DNA of 8,994 nt from an uncultured Prevotella sp. (GTDB lineage Bacteria; Bacteroidota; Bacteroidia; Bacteroidales; Bacteroidaceae): the NCBI GenBank assembly GCA_900554835.1, contig USJD01000147.1, positions 1-8,994 of the forward strand, read 5' to 3'. Under the pieces are notes generated by a model. The model was not told the DNA's origin and did no database searches. It saw nothing but the letters and a program-made list of their open reading frames with translations. Both the position numbers and the translations under genes were made by a program. Each line of letters starts with the position of its first letter. The first letter of the stretch is position 1. Below, piece after piece: positions 7,202-8,994 of the stretch.

Positions 7202-7442
7202 CAGGTATATATATGATAGCACAGAGCGTACCCCCTCAGACGAAGGGGCACACCTATGCCATGTGTATATACACAGTGGGTAGACGCCCACCGCAGTCTC
7301 ATTCTGAACATGATTTGAAATTTTCCAGGTTTCTACAGGTCAGAAGAAACGTCAAGCAAACGTCTTCAATTTAAAATAGGCCAAGCCATGGACTTTTACT
7401 TAGCCGGCGACTCATCGCCAGCCATCCACAGCAAGACATCTG
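7202..7442. other. Non-coding stretch with hairpins and a palindrome
   Basis: I see no convincing gene here. It holds a 5-bp hairpin CCCCT/AGGGG (7232-7248), a perfect 14-bp palindrome TGTGTATATACACA (7262-7275) and, next to it, a GTGGG/CCCAC hairpin (7276-7291). Further right are two 7-bp direct repeats AAACGTC 11 bp apart (7347-7353, 7358-7364) and a hairpin GGCGA-ctca-TCGCC with a 2-bp extension (7403-7422). None is followed by a T run, so they are not typical terminators. If transcribed leftward from the distal promoter they would form a structured leader or a small RNA upstream of mod. Confidence 0.5.
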
Positions 7443-7473
7443 CAAAAGTAATAAAAAGAATTGGTTTCACAAA
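7443..7473 (-). promoter_or_regulatory. Predicted distal leftward promoter
   Basis: On the minus strand TTTG (7473-7470), a 19-nt spacer and TACTTTTG (7450-7443) fit the Bacteroidota consensus. It stands back to back with the rightward promoter at 7491. Its transcript would begin near 7436 and cross the structured stretch into mod, a leader of over 400 nt, or end earlier as a small RNA. Confidence 0.5.
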
Positions 7474-7490
7474 ATTTTGGGCCTTTTTTC

Positions 7491-7521
7491 TTGCATATTT
7501 CATTTACATTTCTTATCTTTG
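7491..7521 (+). promoter_or_regulatory. Predicted promoter of the 45-residue gene
   Basis: TTG (7491-7493), exactly 20 nt, then TATCTTTG (7514-7521) match the Bacteroidota consensus. Transcription would start near 7528, 34 nt before the ATG at 7562. Confidence 0.7.
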
Positions 7522-7561
7522 CCACCAAATCAATAACAATAACATTAAAAAGGAGGTTATT

Positions 7562-7699
7562 ATGGAAGCAACAAAGAACAATACAAAGGAGGAAACCATT
7601 AGAAAGTTTAAACAGCTCCTAAAACATAAAGAGGAGATGCTCGAAAGAGCAAAACAATATGATGGCATTGACATTTATGCTAAATTTGCAAACGCATGA
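7562..7699 (+). CDS. Small charged protein, 45 residues, function unknown
   Basis: This short gene begins MEATKNNTKEETIRKFKQLL and ends DIYAKFANA. The frame is also open upstream to an ATG at 7388, but AAGGAGGT (7550-7557), 4 nt before the ATG at 7562, and the promoter at 7491-7521, which lies downstream of 7388, fix the shorter start. The product is rich in lysine and glutamate, appears helical over most of its length, and has no cysteine or membrane segment. I do not recognise the family. It is transcribed away from the mod-res operon from a back-to-back promoter pair, so it could be a regulator or accessory of that operon, but no DNA-binding motif is visible. It may equally be an unrelated small chromosomal gene. 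It converges on the HU-related gene. Confidence 0.65.
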   Translation: MEATKNNTKEETIRKFKQLLKHKEEMLERAKQYDGIDIYAKFANA

Positions 7700-7826
7700 A
7701 ATAGTTAGCCATCAAAACAACCACATGTCTCTGATGTCAATTTAACGTTATAGTTTGCATGCCTTTTAATTTTCCAGATATTTCATCATATCCTCCAATG
7801 TATCGAAGTTCTTGACATTCACTCCT
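7700..7826. other. Convergent intergenic region
   Basis: This stretch separates two convergent genes. I find no strong hairpin with a T run. A minus-strand frame from 7837 to 7766, in another phase than the HU-related gene, encodes a protein-like tail (KNFDTLEDMMKYLEN, then TAA) but lacks an ATG, so it may be a remnant. Confidence 0.3.
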
Positions 7827-8462
7827 TTAAAATCTCTTCACCCAAACCTTGTGGCTTCCTCTTCCAATCGAGCGGATAGGTGATGTCGGGTCTTGGGTTA
7901 TCTCCTTCAATTCGAGGGAAGCGGCGGTGCGGCTCATATCGTTGATGTAGGCATAATCGCCGAGAGTGATGGCAGCGTTCTTTTCTAATACCGATAAGGC
8001 ACGGGCAATGCGCTCTTCCTTGGAATAGAGTTGCTTGCGGATAACCTTCACGCCACTCATCTCTCGCTCCAAATCACAGTCGGTCTCCATCTTCACAGCC
8101 TTCACAAACTCAGGAGAAGAATTGAAGTTGACGTTCTTCACCCCTACCTTGCGATAGTTCATCTTGTCGTCATCCGCCTGCATCTCCGTAGGCTTGTCAT
8201 CCTCAAAACCAAGGGACAAGGAGAAGGTGCCCAGGCCTTCGAGATTCACATTATAACCCATAGAGAGCATACGGACCAACACGTCTTCCACATCTGTCAG
8301 AACCGCTTCGATAGTGCCCTGAGAAAGGTCACGATGATAACTCTGCATCTTTTCGATGAACTCCTTTCTGGAAAGCGTGCGATAGGGCACCATCTTGGGA
8401 TAAACTCTGCGCTTGCCTTCATCACGCATATCACTCATTTCCTGCAATTTGTACTTTGCCAT
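7827..8462 (-). CDS. HU-related DNA-binding protein with C-terminal extension
   Basis: This 211-residue protein resembles the long HU-related (HU/IHF-fold) proteins typical of Bacteroidales. Residues about 25-125 carry the fold: an N-terminal helical part (LSRKEFIEKM...GTIEAVLTDVEDVLVRMLSMG), the characteristic VNLEGLGTFSLSLG (72-85) and a later FNSSPEFVKAV (113-123). The C-terminal part (about 148-211) has ITLGDYAYINDMSRTAASLELKEI and GRGSHKVWVKRF, which look like a helix-turn-helix and a wing, so a winged-helix-like extension is plausible. It probably binds and bends DNA as a nucleoid-associated protein or local regulator. The start at 8462 follows AAAGGAAAAGAA. Its promoter is predicted at 8694-8724, giving a leader of about 225 nt packed with repeats that the protein itself might bind. 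It diverges from the sbcD-like gene and is probably chromosomal background rather than part of the defence operon. Confidence 0.88.
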   Translation of the reverse strand: MAKYKLQEMSDMRDEGKRRVYPKMVPYRTLSRKEFIEKMQSYHRDLSQGTIEAVLTDVEDVLVRMLSMGYNVNLEGLGTFSLSLGFEDDKPTEMQADDDKMNYRKVGVKNVNFNSSPEFVKAVKMETDCDLEREMSGVKVIRKQLYSKEERIARALSVLEKNAAITLGDYAYINDMSRTAASLELKEITQDPTSPIRSIGRGSHKVWVKRF

Positions 8463-8514
8463 TTCTTTTCCTTTCTTATTTAGATTGTTAGTTTTCTCAC
8501 TTAATCGGTCCTTC

Positions 8515-8587
8515 TATCTCTGAGAGATATAATCTCTACTAAGTAACAGGATCTTCCTACTTAGGAATAAAAGTATCTCATCCTAAG
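8515..8587 (-). promoter_or_regulatory. Leader with alternative hairpins before the HU-related gene
   Basis: A 15-base odd palindrome TATCTCT-g-AGAGATA lies at 8515-8529. To its right CTAAGTA (8539-8545) pairs with TACTTAG (8558-8564), while CTTAGGA (8560-8566) pairs with TCCTAAG (8581-8587). The two 7-bp stems share 8560-8564 and so exclude each other, a layout seen in switching leaders. No downstream T run marks a terminator. Confidence 0.4.
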
Positions 8588-8687
8588 AGAAATCTCCGTT
8601 CAAAGACGTTGAACCGACATTCAAAGTCGTTGAACCGCCGTTCAGAGTCGTTGAACCGACATTCAACGTCTTTGAACGAAGATTTCT
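8588..8687. repeat. Four-copy palindromic array, 21-bp period, inside a larger inverted repeat
   Basis: Four 16-bp units of the form TTCAAAGTCGTTGAAC lie at 8599-8614, 8620-8635, 8641-8656 and 8662-8677, separated by 5 bp (CGACA, CGCCG, CGACA). Each has TTCA(A/G)/TTGAA half-sites. The array is bounded by AGAAATCT (8588-8595) and its inverse (8680-8687), so the outer 26 bp on each side (8588-8613, 8662-8687) form an inverted repeat with one mismatch. A 21-bp period puts all units on one face of the helix. It begins at about +1 of the predicted HU-gene transcript. Confidence 0.9.
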
Positions 8688-8693
8688 ATTAGG

Positions 8694-8724
8694 CAAAGAT
8701 ACAACATTATCAGGAAGAAAACAA
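8694..8724 (-). promoter_or_regulatory. Predicted promoter of the HU-related gene
   Basis: On the minus strand TTG (8724-8722), 20 nt and TATCTTTG (8701-8694) match the Bacteroidota consensus. The start would fall near 8688, right at the edge of the palindromic array. Confidence 0.65.
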
Positions 8725-8785
8725 TAGTTTAGCCAAATATCTTCACTTTTCCAGTCATTTTTCTTCATTTTTAGGGTATTTTTCC

Positions 8786-8816
8786 TTGCTTATCCCAAAG
8801 AATTATGCTAACTTTG
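8786..8816 (+). promoter_or_regulatory. Predicted promoter of the sbcD-like gene
   Basis: TTG (8786-8788), 20 nt and TAACTTTG (8809-8816) match the Bacteroidota consensus. Transcription would start near 8823, about 96 nt before the ATG at 8919. Confidence 0.7.
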
Positions 8817-8837
8817 TGGTCAGATTGCATTTCCGAG

Positions 8838-8888
8838 TTCAAGGATTGCAATCTTGAAACGGAGGAAAAACGATTGTAAACTTGAAAC
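8838..8888 (+). repeat. Direct repeat and near-palindrome in the sbcD-like leader
   Basis: GATTGCAATCTTGAAAC (8844-8860) recurs as GATTGTAAACTTGAAAC (8872-8888), 15 of 17 bases, 28 bp apart. The first copy also lies in a near-palindrome (8838-8858) in which TTCAAG pairs with CTTGAA around ATTGCAAT with one bulged G. It could be an RNA hairpin or an operator. Confidence 0.55.
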
Positions 8889-8918
8889 AAAGAAAAAGAC
8901 AAAGATAACACAACCCCT

Positions 8919-8994
8919 ATGAGTATGAAGATATTAGCAACCAGCGACTGGCACTTGGGCAACTTGTTTCACGGCAACGACCGACTGCCTGAAC
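8919..8994 (+). CDS. sbcD: SbcD-like metallophosphoesterase / exonuclease subunit (N-terminal part, cut by window edge)
   Basis: The first 25 residues read MSMKILATSDWHLGNLFHG and continue NDRLPE to the edge. MKIxxTSDWHLGxxFxGxDR is the hallmark N-terminus of SbcD/Mre11 nucleases, and DWH is phosphoesterase motif I, which binds a metal ion. SbcD pairs with the SbcC ATPase to cut hairpins and DNA ends during repair. The second ATG at 8925 gives the more typical MKIL start; both lack a Shine-Dalgarno, as is usual in Bacteroidota. The gene has its own promoter at 8786-8816 and diverges from the HU-related gene. Only a small part is visible, so completeness and the presence of sbcC downstream cannot be judged. 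Confidence 0.85.
   Translation, partial: MSMKILATSDWHLGNLFHGNDRLPE

Noticed and set aside
7403..7422. Hairpin as intrinsic terminator
   Set aside because: No T run follows on either strand.
7013..7560. tRNA, rRNA, tmRNA or SRP RNA
   Set aside because: I found none of their conserved sequences or folds on either strand.
7388..7561. N-terminal extension of the 45-residue protein (ATG at 7388)
   Set aside because: It would run through the predicted promoter, and the strong ribosome site precedes 7562.
8588..8687. CRISPR array
   Set aside because: Units are 16 bp palindromes with 5-bp, partly identical spacers and no cas genes; the geometry is wrong.
8583..8768. 61-residue minus-strand frame with seven-residue repeats (TLNVGST type)
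   Set aside because: The repeats come from the 21-bp DNA array and the predicted promoter lies inside the frame, so it is probably not translated.
8771..8962. 63-residue minus-strand frame opposite the sbcD-like promoter
   Set aside because: It overlaps the promoter and the start of the sbcD-like gene on the other strand and has no support of its own.

Overview
The window looks like a piece of a Bacteroidota chromosome, most likely Prevotellaceae (Prevotella/Segatella-like). The evidence is several promoters of the Bacteroidota type (TTG or TTTG, 19-21 nt, TAnnTTTG), an HU-related DNA-binding protein of the long form common in Bacteroidales, and moderate G+C. The species cannot be fixed from sequence alone.

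Positions 1-7012, all on the minus strand (transcribed right to left), hold one compact operon that looks like an anti-phage DNA-modification system. In order of transcription it has: a type III restriction-modification methyltransferase (mod, 5051-7012); a type III restriction helicase-nuclease (res, 2665-5037); a 74-residue helical protein (2411-2635); an SMC/Rad50-type ATPase resembling DndD of DNA phosphorothioation systems (396-2411); and a further gene cut by the left edge (1-390) that may be DndE-like. Gaps are 13 nt, 29 nt, a 1-nt overlap and 5 nt, so the five genes are probably co-transcribed. A type III Mod/Res pair joined to a DndD-like ATPase is the most notable feature: it suggests a hybrid system in which the methyl mark, not sulfur, may guide the ATPase module.

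Positions 7013-7560 form a control region without a convincing protein gene. It has two possible leftward promoters (7169-7201 and 7443-7473), a 99-bp segment bounded by 14-bp inverted repeats (7101-7199), several hairpins and a 14-bp palindrome. A rightward promoter (7491-7521) drives a 45-residue charged protein (7562-7699) with a near-perfect Shine-Dalgarno sequence.

Positions 7700-8994 look like ordinary chromosome. An HU-related protein (7827-8462, minus) is preceded by a leader with alternative hairpins and a four-copy 21-bp-period palindromic array (8588-8687). A divergent promoter leads into the start of an SbcD-like nuclease gene (8919 onward, plus, cut by the right edge).

Other points for a second look: an A9 run followed by a perfect Shine-Dalgarno and an in-frame ATG inside res, exactly at the linker between helicase and nuclease; an AT-rich block within mod covering the expected target-recognition region; and strong Shine-Dalgarno sites in a lineage that seldom uses them.
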